Assembly: GCF_000283155.1 (NCBI RefSeq) | Contig: NW_004454178.1 | Location: 28,679,622-28,743,621 of the forward strand | DNA from: Ceratotherium simum simum | Taxonomy: Eukaryota > Chordata > Mammalia > Perissodactyla > Rhinocerotidae | Direction of reading: 5' to 3' | Length of the DNA: 64,000 nucleotides | Shown here: piece after piece, positions 23,701 through 36,269 of the stretch | How positions within the stretch are numbered: the stretch's first letter is position 1 | How the letters are laid out: each line of letters starts with the position of its first letter | Program-made: the position numbers and the translations under genes | The notes under the pieces: generated by a model | The model's input: the letters and a program-made list of their open reading frames with translations, nothing else | Told to the model about the DNA's origin: nothing | Database searches by the model: none

Positions 23701-24388
23701 GAGGCCGTGGTGGCCTCAAACATGGCTGCATCAGGAAGTGAAGCAACATGCCGCGTTGTCAGATTTATTTGCCTGCTGATACACAAGCACCAGGGTGCCG
23801 TCACCTCCACGCTGTGACGCACCCCTCAAGGCAGAGCTGGAAGTTGAGTTCTTGTTAGAAAGTGACTTCAGAGTCACCGTCCCGAGAGTCACCAGGGTGC
23901 CTGTCTCACCGAGGAGACCCTCCTCCAGCTGCTTCGCTGGTCACAGGCCGATGCGCTCCGAGTCAAATGTGTGGGCGTAGCCTGCGGGGAGGGCTGGCAT
24001 GGGGACCAGGACTCTCTCCTCTGGCTGGAAGGGCCTCATCCAGATGTGCGTGGACAGTCCAGTTCAATCCCTGAGAGTTTCAACTGTGCAGACTGTGCGT
24101 TTTCGTGTGTATGTCAGTGTTTCCAACATTACTCGTGAAGGTGTTCCTCAAAACACGTTCAACTCAGTCTTTGTTCACCGTCTGAGAAGAACAAAGACGC
24201 CGGTTCCCTCGGTGAAGGTGCTGTGATGGAAGAAGCGGGGTCCAGCTGACTTGAGCTCACGGTGCACTGACCCCGGGGGCAGCAGGAAAACCACCCCTCC
24301 AAACAGGCCCTTCCTTTATGTAAAGGCAACAGCCCATGTGCAGGAGTCCATGCTGCCCCCAGGGTGTCTCCCCTTCCTGGAAAGGGAA
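20723..24388. other. Unassigned intergenic sequence, GC-rich then AT-rich
   Basis: 20780-21600 is GC-rich and G-rich on the plus strand, producing long proline- and serine-rich frames on the minus strand (one spans 20831-21427) without an ATG start or recognisable domain. 22530-23490 is AT-rich and non-repetitive by eye. No gene can be supported. Confidence 0.45.
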
Positions 24389-24773
24389 ACACATATGCAC
24401 ATGTGCACTCACACACACACGCACACTTGCACAATACTTACGTACATGCACACATGAGCACACAAGGAACATATACATCACACGTGTATATGACTGTGTG
24501 CCCACACACACCCTTATACATACATGTGCACACATGCACAAACTTACATATTTGCCCACACCCTACACACAAACATATATTACACTTACATGTATGAATG
24601 CATACTTATACACACATATGTGTACAATGCATACATGCCTATACATACAAACATGTGCACATACATGGACACCCACACAGATGTGTACATATAGGCACAC
24701 ATGCACGCTTGCGTTCATACATACACACATGCATGCACACATGCACACGTACATACATACTTAAACAGACACA
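24389..24773. repeat. CA/ACAT-rich low-complexity tract
   Basis: About 385 bp of imperfect ACAC, ACAT and GCAC units, with repeated phrases such as CACACATGCAC and TACATACA. Long Thr/His-rich frames across it are artefacts of the repeat. Confidence 0.92.
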
Positions 24774-26888
24774 AGGAAACTGTTGAACACAGATGATCCC
24801 AGATAAGCCAAGGGCTGGAGAGGACCAGGAGGCCAGCGTGGGGATCCAGGGAATGGAAAGGGCCAGAAGGGACTCCCCATCAACCTCATGTCTGCAGATT
24901 GAAAGAGTCTGTAACCCCCACGCTCCCCCAGGGTGTGCACTCCTAGCAAAGAGGGGTGGTCTGCAGCCCCAGTCAAGCTTGCGCCAGATTCCTCAAGTAC
25001 CCCAGACACAACTTCAACCTCCCTGAAGACACGTGGACCTCCTGGGATGTGGTTTCCTTAGGGTGCCCAGGGCTGTCTTTGTCATCTACAGAGTGACCAG
25101 GTGTCTTCCGGGAAAGGCAGGAGAATAGAGCCAGCCCTGGGCAGCCACACCAGCCCCGTGCGGCTCAGCACGTGGATGCTCTGATGAGGCGTGACCCAGA
25201 CGCTGGTGGTGGAGCCCTGGGGAGGACAGGCAGAGTCGACCTCCCCCGTGGGTGTGAGGAGCCTCCCCAGGTCCCCAGTGGGTCTTGTCCTGACAGCTCC
25301 TATGGCTCCTGCGGGCATGCTCACAGGTTGTCACTGGGCCGCTCCTGTTTTGTATTGAATGCCCCAGTTCACCTCACACACGGCTCAGAGGTCAGTTGGG
25401 ATGGCTCCAGGGCTGGGCACAGGCCTGTTCAGATTCACAACCTGCTCCAGAAAAGCCAGCCTTCTCCTTCGCCTGTCCTTTCCCACGTCCTGTGGCAAGT
25501 ACGTGTCTCAGGCATCACCCTTTAGTAGGCTTTGGGGATTTTCCCACTTGGTCCACAGCGCCCACATTTTGGCTCTCTGAGTGCGACCCACTGGCCTGGG
25601 TCTCGCTGCTGCCACAGGTCCGCTCCCAGCACTGAAACGTGGGTGTCATGTCCCACAGTTGGTGGACGGCATTCTTGTTCACCCAGAATGTTTCTGCGAT
25701 GTCTGTGAAGCCATCACGAGCCATGGCTGCACGTGTTCTGACTGTGATGTAACAGGGAGGGCCACACCGAGACTGGCTCCTCCCATAAGTGTTTCCCTGA
25801 GCCCTCCCCCCACTCATCAACCAGCTTGTTTCAACATGACTTGACATTTTCTTCTCACCCTTTACTTTCTCTGCAGAAGTGAAAAGTGTTTAAATCAAAG
25901 AGAAAAGTGAAACTGATTGAGACACTCATGAAAAATATATAAAGATTTAAAAGAATGTTCCTTTAAATCCTATGCATATCTTAAACAAAACTGCTAATTA
26001 AAGCTCTAGATTGCACTTAGTTCCAGGAATAGCCTCAGGTCTACTTTACTGTTGTGATAAATGCCTAGGTCTGTATTGTTTGGATTTCTACAAGGAAAAT
26101 AACTTTTAAAGTGTAGAGAATAAAGTTATGCCACGTGGGAAAAATTTCACAAGTAACTCACAGGTCATGGGCAGAAGAGTTAGACGTTGGTGGCCAAAAG
26201 ACCAATGTGGGGCCCCATTTGGGCATCGACATTGGCACGTCACTGTGTCGTGGTGCCAGTGTGGGCCAGCAACCATGAGACTCTCCCGGGGACCCTCGGA
26301 CCAGCCCTGAGGACAGTGGATGGCTCAGCTGTGTCAAGACCTCGAGATCTTTATTCCTTAAATCATTGTCCTTATGTCTCTTTATTTCCCAACGCTGTGC
26401 CAGAAACACTGCGATCACGTCAGGAAGGAACCGGCTGCTTCTTGTGATGTTTGCACCTGTTATTGGTGATGATTTCATGACACTCAAAGCAGAGAGGTGT
26501 TCCAAAGATTTAACATGACCATAGCATTAACTTCTTTCTGTGAGATCCTCAGGGACCGTGAGGGAGGGCTGTTTGGAAAGGCCACTCCCGAGCCGTGTCT
26601 GTGGGGACGTGTCCAGGGTCACGTCAGCCACAAGTCAAAGTAGGAGTAACTGGGCCTGGGTTTTAGGGTAAGAAAATTCATGAGAATATATAGCCTCTCA
26701 GTGTTGGCACACCTATGGATGCATGAGCCCCCTGATTTCCAGGCTGAGGGATGAGGTCAGGAGGTCACATGGCCCAATGCCACTTCTGCCAGCGGCTTCT
26801 CGCGGCAAGCTGTTTGGTCTCCAGCTTTGTTGTGGAATCTGCAGGATCAATTCCCAAGTTTTGGGGTGTTCTGTGTACCTGAGTGTTT
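24774..26888. other. Unassigned intergenic sequence
   Basis: No gene recognised. 25850-26110 is AT-rich. A short frame at 25581-25844 encodes two CxCxxC motifs (see findings) but has no ATG and no family match. Confidence 0.45.
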
Positions 26889-27345
26889 GTGAGTCGAACT
26901 GTGTCCCCCCAAAAGAGGTATGTTGAAATCCTAACCTCTAGCACCTCAGAATGTGACCTTATTTAGAGATAGGATCTGTACCCAGGTAATCAAGTTAAGA
27001 TAAGGTCATTAGTGTGGACCCTACTCCAGTCAGAGTGGTGTCCTGGAAGGGAAATTTGGAAGCAGAGACAGAAACGTATAGAGGGAGGATCATGAGAAGA
27101 GACACAGGGATAAGCCGCGTGAAGACGGAGGAACAGATTAGGGTGATGTGGCCACAAGCCAAGGAACGCCTGGGGCCACCAGAAGCTCCGAAGAGACACC
27201 AAGGACCCACCCCTACAGGTTCAGAGGAGCATGGACCTGCCGACACCTTGATTTCAGACTTTTGGCCTCGGGAAGCGTGAGATGACAAAGTTTTGTTGTT
27301 TAAGCCCCCAGTTTGTAATGCTCTGCTGGGACGGCCCTAGCACAG
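26889..27345 (+). mobile_element. LTR remnant (MLT1/MaLR-like), plus strand, copy 1
   Basis: Recognisable phrases in order are GAACTGTGTCCCCCCAAAAG, GAATGTGACCTTATTTAGAG, ATCAAGTTAAGATAAGGTC, GACACCTTGATTTCAGACTT and CCCCCAGTTTGTAATGCTCT. They match a mammalian LTR of the MaLR/ERVL type; the subfamily name is from memory and tentative. The internal retroviral region is not seen next to it, so it looks like a solitary LTR. The expected polyadenylation signal is eroded. A related copy lies at 33655-34090. Confidence 0.7.
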
Positions 27346-29089
27346 GGCACCATATGTAAACCCCTTGATGGCTGGCACAGAGGGGAGGAGAGCGAGCCTG
27401 TGCAGCTGCTCGTCCTTGGACACTCTGCTCCCAGCTCGGTGCCCCTAAATCCAAGACAACTGTATGAATAGATGAAGGAACAAACACGACAGCAAATAAA
27501 ACACGCTCCTGGTGCCCCATGACAGGTTGTAAAAGAAACCCATGGAAATCCTCTGGTACGTGAAATGCTGCTGTGCATTCCAAAAAAAAGTGTACAGAAA
27601 CCTTACAGTTAAGCTTTGCCCTTGGTGAGCAGGGACTCTGGTTGTGTCGAGGGTTGTCCTTGGTCCTTTCTCTCCTAGAAGAGGGAGTTGCTGTCTTGAA
27701 AGGGCTGAATCCACTGAGGAATTCTGTCTGGAATGAAGTGATCGACTTTCCTCTCAACACCTGCACACGGCACCGTGCAGTAGCTCCTGCTGGCCTGCCT
27801 CCCTGTGAAGGAGCAGAGGCTCCCCTGATTCGCGGTGCCCGAACTGTGATACCTTCACAGTGATGTCTAGACTGATGTTTGACCAAATACCTGGGTAGCA
27901 CGGCCTAGCCAAGTTGACACATGAACCTAACCATCACATACAGCGATTGGTGAGTCAGTTACACGCCCTTGTCTTCTTTCATGGTCACGCAGTGGGCCAG
28001 TCGACTGCGAGAAGAAACCAGAGGTTGACCACAGGAAATCTCCCACCAGTCGGCCTCTTTTAGAGTCCCGGATCCGAGTGCACAGGCCGGAGAGCTTGGG
28101 GATGGCACGACGCATCTCTGACCTTGTTTTACAGAAGGCGACAGTTAGTCTGCGCTCACTGGGTTTTCACGGGGCTTAAACGTGACACCCATGCGAGTCC
28201 CCCTGGCAGTACCTGGAGCCGGCTTGGACGTGCTGGCCCCTGAGCCGGTGGAAACTGCCTGGTGATTAACTTTGTTTTGCGAGTTGCAATGAGTGAGTCA
28301 CTGGGCGACCGTAGACGGGGCTCTTCTACGTCTGCAGCCTTCATTAAGCAGAAAACCAAACACCTGTGTTTGCCTAATGTTAAAAATACTTCCTTTATCC
28401 TGACTCAATTTGAGAATGCCAGAAAAGCAGTTTGACAATAGCACCAAAAATCAAACAATTAAAATTCTAGTGCCTCAAACGTGAATTTTAAACAGCTATT
28501 TAAATCCTCAGGGTCTGGACAGAATGATCAGGAAATTGAACATAATTTTCGAGGCAGCATATTCAAATGGAATGATTGGACTATGGAAATTAGGAAGTGA
28601 AGCGATGCCTTGAACGTCCTGCAGCCAAGCTCCATCCTCCTTCTGGTGCCCGCATCCCTGTTTGTGGACAAAATTATTCATGCAGCTGGCCGAAGACTTT
28701 CCAGAATTTTAAAACGTGCAAATTAGGAAGTAGACCCCAAAGCAGCCAAACAAGTAGCAGTGGGGTGAGACTCACGTCTGGTTAATTGCTTCTGATGCTC
28801 GGGCAGAGGCTGACTCGGGTTCTGTCATCTCATGATGGACCAGCCGCTTTCCGGAAGGTGCTCAGTCCACGGGAAGATCAGGCCCCGAGCTGGTGAAGGC
28901 GGAGACGCGGACGGCAGGCGATGGCAGAAATCATCTTTTAAATGTCAGTTCCTGGGCCATTTTCAAATGAGTGGAGAATTTTACTTTCCAAACTGGTAGG
29001 AATTTAAAATGGAAATTAGGAATTAGATGTTAAGTCTTGCATTAGGAGCCCAGTATGATAGCCAAATGCACAGATGGACAGCTGGGGAT
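27346..29089. other. Unassigned intergenic sequence
   Basis: No gene recognised. A minus-strand frame at 27254-27901 (215 codons, opening at a GTG) overlaps the LTR and shows no domain. 28380-28600 is AT-rich and non-repetitive. Confidence 0.45.
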
Positions 29090-29240
29090 TAGGTATGTGG
29101 GCTCTGCAGCAGGACTGCTGGATCTGTGCCCCCAGCATGTGGGAGCTGTACACGTTATGGGTCTGGTAACTTCTCTGTGTCTTAGTGTCTCACCAGGGAC
29201 AAGGGGTGGTATTCGATGCCTCACAGAGCTGTAGAGAGGT
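29090..29240 (+). mobile_element. MIR SINE, plus strand
   Basis: GGGCTCTGCAGCAGGACTGC (about 29099), TGGGTCTGGTAACTTCTCTG (about 29158) and TCTTAGTGTCTCACC-like text follow the MIR consensus order in forward orientation. Confidence 0.65.
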
Positions 29241-30714
29241 CCGCACCATCGAGCCTGTGTGTTTCATCACCACAGCAGGAGTACTACCTGCCCCGGGCTG
29301 GAACGTGCACCAGCAGCCCTCAGGCCCCCTGCTCAGCCTGCTCTCAGGGCGTCACTGCCCAGTGCACCAACCCACACCCAAGGCAGGGCCTGCTGTGTCC
29401 TTAGAAGGCTGAGCATGCAAGATTCTGCAACAAGAGGGCACAGAGCAGGAAGATATTTTAAGTGGACCTCGGACCCACTGGGGTCCCTCTCTGACCCTGC
29501 TCTGGGCACTGGGAGAGTCAGGGAAGAGGAGGAAGGGGGCCTTGTGCTTTTTCTGCTGAGAGATGTGCAGCCAACAGGTTTGAAAGGTGAATGGGCAGCG
29601 TGTTTACAGTGAGCCCGGGAGTCTTCACCAGAGGATCACGTTCTTTCCTGATGCATGTCATGTGAGTCTCTGGACGTTCAGATTGATTATTGGAATAATG
29701 GATTCCCGTGACATTGACTGTTTTCACACACGGACCTCCAGCACTATCCTCCCAGCCACTGGTGGAGAATTAAATCACATCAGTCTTGATTTTTTTCATA
29801 GATTTGGAAAGCCCAATAAATCTTTATTTTACTAAGGACATTACCTCATTTGTTCTTGAATTCAGAAGGGAATTCAAAGTCATGTTTTCTTTTTGGATGT
29901 GGTAGGGGTTAACAACAAGATTTTGAAATTGCAAAGCCAGTTACAAATGTCTTGAAATAAAAGCAGTCAAGTGAAACTGAAGATTAGAGATGAATACATG
30001 GGAGTTATCTCCTCTTCACTTGCTGAGTGTTATTTCTAATAAAGGAGATCATTATTCTTCTGCAGAAAGCTGAAACTGATATATAAGCGTAGGAAGATCT
30101 GAGGACCGAATAATTCATTTAGAGCCTGTTGCCAATATTTCTGTGGGTGCACATTGAACAAAAGCCTTTTGTGTAATTTATAGATGCACATTCTGGTGGA
30201 GGGTAATTATATCTAGATAAGCATAACATAAAACTATTTTATAGGTCTATTAAATAGAGTCTCCAAATTGTGGCAAAGACCTAATTTTTAATTCAATGGG
30301 ACTTAATTTAATTAAGTCAGAAAAATATTTTAAATGACACACAGCAGGCATCAGTGTGCCAACGGCTCAGCCTTCTGAAAACTGAGGAAGGCCTCCCAGC
30401 CCTGTCCCCCTGGATATATTAGGGAAGCTCCCACCTGCCAAATGATGTAACAATGTCTGCACTGACAGTAGTGGCCTTGCTTGGGGATTTTAAATGGTGC
30501 TAATGTGTGCAGAGCTGGACTGGCATGTTTTATGAGTAGGGAAATAGAACGGGCTCCACCGAGGCTTCTGATGGTATTGTCAGCCTCGGAGCAAGTTACA
30601 TTCGGGTCCTGGACTCAGTGGTTCTTGCAAACATTCCCGGGTCCCGTGTTCTGCCTGGAGGGTCCCCTACTCAGCTTCTTGCTGGGGAGACAGCTGGTGT
30701 CCCAAGAGAGGGGC
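29241..30714. other. Unassigned intergenic sequence with AT-rich block
   Basis: No gene recognised. 29870-30340 is AT-rich, non-repetitive by eye, and contains several homeodomain-type TTAATTAA/TAATTA cores; it is a candidate conserved noncoding element. Confidence 0.45.
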
Positions 30715-30850
30715 GATAGAGCCTGAGCTTCCTGCTCTCCTGAAACCTGGGCTTCCTCTACCTGCTGTGCAAACACAAAGAGTTCCTTGACCACTCTGAG
30801 CCCCATTTCCCATGTCTGAAAAGGGAGCCTCACAGGTTGGAATTTATTAG
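30715..30850 (+). mobile_element. MIR-like fragment, plus strand
   Basis: AGTTCCTTGACCACTCTGAG and CCCATTTCCCATGTCTGAAA (about 30781-30822) resemble the MIR core and tail. It is short and diverged. Confidence 0.4.
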
Positions 30851-31599
30851 AACATCCAGGAAATCCTAGCTGGGGGCTTGCATCTTCTCTTGTCGTGTTG
30901 CAGTAATTGTTTTAACTGGAGTCCAGACACATAGAAAGAACAGTGGCAAATAATATCTCAAGTAAACTACGGTCAGAGCTGAGTAGAGACGCTGGACAGA
31001 AAGAAATAAAATCTACCTTTTCCGTCCCCTCACCCTCGTCAATTCAGAGTCTCTGAAAAAAAATCCACTCATTTTATTAAAATCTTAATAGTTGCCTAAA
31101 TGACCTCTATTTCCTTAAGCATCTCACGTGCAAATGTGTCTGATTTGATACGTTGATGGAATAGCAGGAAGGGAGCATCTGCTGCCCCAGTACTAGTGTG
31201 CCGTGTTTTATCATGCAATCATTCATCTCTGCTTATTGCACTGGTATTATCACATATGCAGCCAAAATGTAAAGTTAATTAGTCTGCTTAAATTAATTAA
31301 ATATTTGTAATCATCACTAAGCCTTAACAGTCACGTCAGACCCCTATGACTGTTAAGAAAACATTGTTATTACTCTGAACTGCCATCCAGATATTTGAGA
31401 TTGTGAAAACAGTAGCTTGTTCAATATTATACAGAAAATTGCATATTCTATTTGTAGGGCAGTATTTGATAGAATTTTTACCATAAGTATATATGAAAGA
31501 GACATAAGGTAGAATCATGAATTTTGAGGACACTCCAGTCAGTAGCAAGTGTGGCTCCCAATACGGAATAAAATCGAAATATACTTAAAAGTAAATTGT
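30851..31599. other. AT-rich unassigned sequence
   Basis: No gene recognised. 31060-31500 is AT-rich with TTAATTAAAT near 31291. L1 similarity may begin a little before 31600. Confidence 0.5.
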
Positions 31600-33600
31600 C
31601 AGGGGAACCCACACTAACACCACACTTAATAGAAAAGACTGAATATTTTACCCCAAGCCCAGGAACAGGCAAGGAGGCTCACTCACACTCTCCTATTTGA
31701 CCTCACTGGAGGGCCTCACCAGTACAATAAAGCAAGAAAAAGAAATAAAAAGCGTACAAATTGGAAAGCAAGAAGTAAAATGTTCTATATTCAAAAAACA
31801 AATTTCCTATGCAGAAAAGTCCAAAGATTCTACAAAACAGCCATAAGAACCAATAAGTGAACTCAGAAAGGTCATGGGATTCAAGGTGAATGTACCAAAA
31901 GTCAGCTGTATTTCTAACACTGGCAATGAACAGCTGGAAATTAAAATTAATATAGTTTAGTACCAAAATGATAAAATACTTCAGAATTCATACATCTTAC
32001 AAAACCCGTGTGAGTTCTGTATAGTGTGAGCTACAAAACAACCGTGAGAGAAATCAAAGTAGAAAGACATGGAGGGGGAGGTACTCTGTGTTCACAGACT
32101 GGAGGACTCAATGTTACTAAAATGTCAATTCTCCCCAAATTGGGCTACAGAGTCAATGCAGTTCCAAGCAAAATTCCTGCAGGATTGTTTGGTAGACACT
32201 GACAAGCTCTTTCTATATATATATATGGAAAGGCAAGGGATTTGGAATAACCAAAATGATTTAGGAAAAAAAGAACAAAGATGGGAGACTTCACCCGATT
32301 TCAAAGCTTACAGTACAAGCCACAGTAATTGGACAAACACATCGGCTTTCAGACTGAAGCACCAGAACGGAAAGTCCTGCAATAGAGCCCGTGCAGATGG
32401 TCAGCTGATTTTCAACAAAGATGAGGAAAGGACAATCCAGTGAGGAAAAGACAGTCTTTTCAACAAATAGGGCAGAACCATCGAATATCTGTATGCAAAG
32501 AAATGAACTTTAATCCATACCTCACAAAAATTCATACACAAAAATTTAACTCAAAATAACCAATAGCCCTAAATGAAAAAACCTTAAACTATAAATCTTC
32601 CAGAAGAAAGTGCAAGAGAAAACCTTTGTGAACTTGGGTTAGGCAAAGTGTTCTTAGATAGAAACACCAAAAGAATGATCCATAGAAGAAAAATTGGTAA
32701 ATCAGACTTTTCCAAAATTAAGAATTCCTGTTCTTTAAAAGACACTGTGAAGAGCATGAAAAGAGAGGCCACACACTGGGAGGAAACACATGCAAACCCA
32801 CATCTAGTAAAAGATGTGTATCCAGAAGATATAAAGAGCTCTTAATAAGAAGAAAAAAACCCAACCCTCTGAAAATTGAGTAAAGAAACTTCATCAATAA
32901 AGATCGACGGGAAGAGGAACATAGAAAGGTGACCAACGCTGTCAGTCATTAGGGAAATTTAAATGAAAACTACAATGTCATGTACACCTCACTAAAAATG
33001 TGTGACAACAGCAATTGCTACGAGGATGCAGGGACCTGGAGCTCTCCTCCTCTGCTGGAGGGGCTGTACACGGTGCAGCCACTCTGAAAACCACTCGGCA
33101 GCTATGCCCAACAGTGCCAGCCCTGGTGTTCCTCCAAGTGAGATGAAAACATATGTTCACATGGACACCTGCAGACAAGTGTTCATGGCGCTTTTCTCTC
33201 AGACCACCGAAGACTGGAAACAACCTGAAGGTTCCCCCTGGGGACTAGATCAGCACAGCAAATACATCCATGTAATGGGGTGCTACTCAGAAATGAACAT
33301 GTCAAACTCCTGACACATACAGCATGGATGAGCCCCAGGTATGTTAAGTGAAGGAAAGAGGTCAGACTGAGAGCCTGCGTAGTGTACGATTCCATTCATG
33401 TGACCTTTCAGAAAAAGTAAAGCTATAGGGACGCAGAACAGATCTGTGGTTGCAATGGGGCGGGTGCGAGGGGAGGGATTAGCCACAGAGGAGCTCGCGG
33501 AACTTTGGGGATGATGGAGCCACATTTAGACTTTGGTTCCAGTGCATCTGCACTTGTTGGAATTCCCAGAACTGTGCACCTGACAAAAAAACTAAACTAA
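31600..33600 (+). mobile_element. Old LINE-1, ORF2 3' half and 3' UTR, plus strand
   Basis: About 2 kb follows L1 ORF2 from the reverse-transcriptase region to the 3' UTR. Landmarks are AAAGAAATAAAAAGCGTACA (about 31739), TCTCCCCAAATTGGGCTACA (about 32130), TCAGCTGATTTTCAACAAAG (about 32401), TCATTAGGGAAATTTAAATG (about 32946) and TGGTTGCAATGGGGCGGG (about 33447). At 31790-31804 the bases aligned to the catalytic reverse-transcriptase motif (FADD in active L1) read F-K-K-Q-I, so the catalytic aspartates are lost. Multiple stops and frameshifts show it is ancient and inactive. Confidence 0.85.
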
Positions 33601-33654
33601 AGTCAATTGTCAGTGTTCCAGAAGGTGGTGAGTGGAGTGACCGTGCTCAGCACC

Positions 33655-34090
33655 ATAGTCCACGTCTTAATTCCAGGAACCTTTGGATGTGACCCTACAT
33701 GGAGAAAGCGTCTTTACAGATGTGATTAAGTTAAGGATCTTGAGATGAGATCGTCCTGGATTAGAGTGGGCCCTAAATCCAGCGACAGGTGTCCTCATAA
33801 GAGAAAGGAGAGGGAGATTTAAGATGCAGAGACACACAGGGGAGACGGCCATGTGATGAAGGAGGCAGAGATTGGAGAGACAGTGTCACAAGCCAAGAGA
33901 TGCCTGGAGCCACCAGGTACTGGAAGAGGCAGGAAGGATCTTCCCCTGGAGCCTGCAGAGGGAGCGCGGCCCTGCGACACCTTGATCTCAGACTCCTGGC
34001 CTGCAGCACTGAGAGAGAATGAACCTCTGTTGCTGTGAGGCACCCAGTTTGTGGTCCTTTGTTACAATGGCCCTTGGAAACAAATACATG
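33655..34090 (+). mobile_element. LTR remnant (MLT1/MaLR-like), plus strand, copy 2
   Basis: The element shares its order of landmarks with 26889-27345: GGATGTGACCCTACATGG, GATGTGATTAAGTTAAGGAT, GTCACAAGCCAAGAGATGCC, CGACACCTTGATCTCAGACT and CACCCAGTTTGTGGTCCTTT. It ends near CAAATACATG at 34090. It follows the L1 at 31600-33600 closely. No internal retroviral genes are seen. Confidence 0.72.
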
Positions 34091-36269
34091 GAATGAAGTT
34101 GGTGTTGTGGTTCTACTTGCAAAGCCTTGCATTCTGAGAGTTTTCAGTGGAGTGGAAATGTTTGAGTTCACTCTTCTGTAGGAGGAGTGGATTTTATGCA
34201 AACAGAAGTTGTGTGCACGCTAGGCCATGTGTGCGTGGTCACTGAAGGGTTTACATGGCCCATGACTGTCCACACTAACAGTTCTGCACTTTCCCCACCA
34301 TTTGCAACATACAAGTTATTCTCTGGAGAGTGCAGAGCAATGTTTGGTGAAAATATCTTGAGAATCAAACGTTACAAGTGTAAGAAATGATAATGCAAAT
34401 GTGGGGTAACATCTGAGGAGCCTGCCCACCAGACCGTCACTTCGGCACTGCACATTACCAAAAAATGAACAACAGAATCAGTAGTGAAACAACTTATGTG
34501 TACTGTTTCATTCCGGCAAGCTTTTAAAACTTCTTCTTAGAAAGTATATCAATCTACTTAAATGGCACTTTGTAACAGTTTCAAAAATCTTTGTGCTACT
34601 GTTAGGACCCGATGTTTTGTGATTTTTATCACTTAGGTTATAAAAGAGGATATTTTGCTTCACTGGGCAAAAAAAGAGAGAGACGAGGAGCACTCCCTCA
34701 CCTTCCAACTGACTTGACAGGTTCTGTGGAGCTGGCTGTGTGCAGGACGTCCCCCCCATCAGGACACGTCTCCACGACTACAGTGACCTGTTCTCACCAA
34801 GCCGCAGCGCACTCCGTACGGTTTTGGCTTGAGGGGAGATGTTATGGTGTCCTCCTCCAGGCTTTGGTCCCAGAGGAAAATTGATGTTCGTGTCCCCAAA
34901 GCATCCGCCGCCAGGAAGGAGAGGGGGTAATGGCGGGAGAGGAGGGGCTGTCCACCCCCGGGCCCTTCGCCCGCTCGCTGCCCCAGGCATGGGTTATCTG
35001 TGGAGACCGCGAGTGAGAAACGCCATGTGGGTCTCTTTTAGGGTGGGGTGTAATTCTCCTCTGCAAAGATGCCAAGCTGAGGACCCTCCCCTAGTATGAC
35101 TCCATCAATTACCCAGACCACTCCCCACCCCAGGCCACCTGCTCTCCTTTTCAGATTCTGAAGGTCCCGCCCAGCACCTGATCCTCAACCTCCAGGACAC
35201 TTCTCCCTCGATGGCTGATGCAACATCACAGCCTTGAGACAGGAGTCGTCTGTGTGTGTGGAGAAGCCCAGGCCTCTCTGTGGAAGATCGGACAGCCTGC
35301 CTGGATGCCCTGGCACCAGAGCCTGCAGGCCGGCAGCCTGGTGTGTGGTCAGTGTCTGCTTGCGCATGGGGCAGGCAGGAGGGCAGGGACCTCACATATC
35401 TACCAGGGAGCCGTGTCCTTCAAGCATCTGCCACGAGGGGTCTTGGGGCAAGGATGTCCTGAGAGAACACCTCCTCCAGAAGGTCAGAAGGACAGGCTTT
35501 GGTTTGGTTTGGTTTCGGAACAATTCTATGGTTTTCTTATTTGCTGTTGTTCCTGCTGAAATACGATGGAAACTGGCCAGAGGGATGGACCCTGTTTTCA
35601 TGACTTTTGCCCCAGGAAACAAACGATGCACTTTGCACATCTTATTTCACACTAAGTTCTAGGGCATAGTGTTGAATTGCAGTTTCCCAAGAGTATTTTT
35701 TTCTTGGTGAGTTGATTTAATTCAGTCCATACTCTCTGTTATCCAGTGATCTAGACTGAAGAAAGTAAAGAACCAAACCGGAGGACAGACCCAGTTCAGG
35801 GTTCTGTAGATTGTTGTGCTCATGTGTGGATTTGGCCTCAGAAATCATGTGAAAACTCCCAGGATCTCCTAGTGATTGGCAGGGTGTCACCAGTAATGTA
35901 GACACATCACATATATTAGCTGAGTTGTTGGAAAATGCAAAGAAAATAAGGTTATATGTTGGGCAAACAGGAAGAATTGCATTTTGTGTTTATATATTTG
36001 CAACTTATATAACATATACTGGAAATTTACATAACATTATATAACATATATTGAAAATAAAATACACACTGAAATGATTGCTTCTTTTCTGCTGGATGAG
36101 TATACGCCCCGCTGCTAAGTCTCTGTGCTCAACTAGAATAACACACTCCCCAGGATTTAACACAGATAAAGGAAACTCAGATGTCATCTAATCCTACCTT
36201 CTGCTTCACTGTGTTCATTCCCATTGGGTCCATAAAAGGGGAAAATGCATTACAGAATAACAGGGAAGC
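34091..36269. other. Unassigned intergenic sequence
   Basis: No gene recognised. 34830-35060 and 35210-35460 are GC-rich; 35640-36240 is AT-rich, with an imperfect 35-bp direct repeat (TATATAACATATA at about 36007 and 36042). Confidence 0.45.

Noticed and set aside
24389..24773. Possible CRISPR-like or satellite array
   Set aside because: The units are irregular CA/ACAT words without fixed spacers, and the genome is mammalian; it is simple low-complexity DNA.
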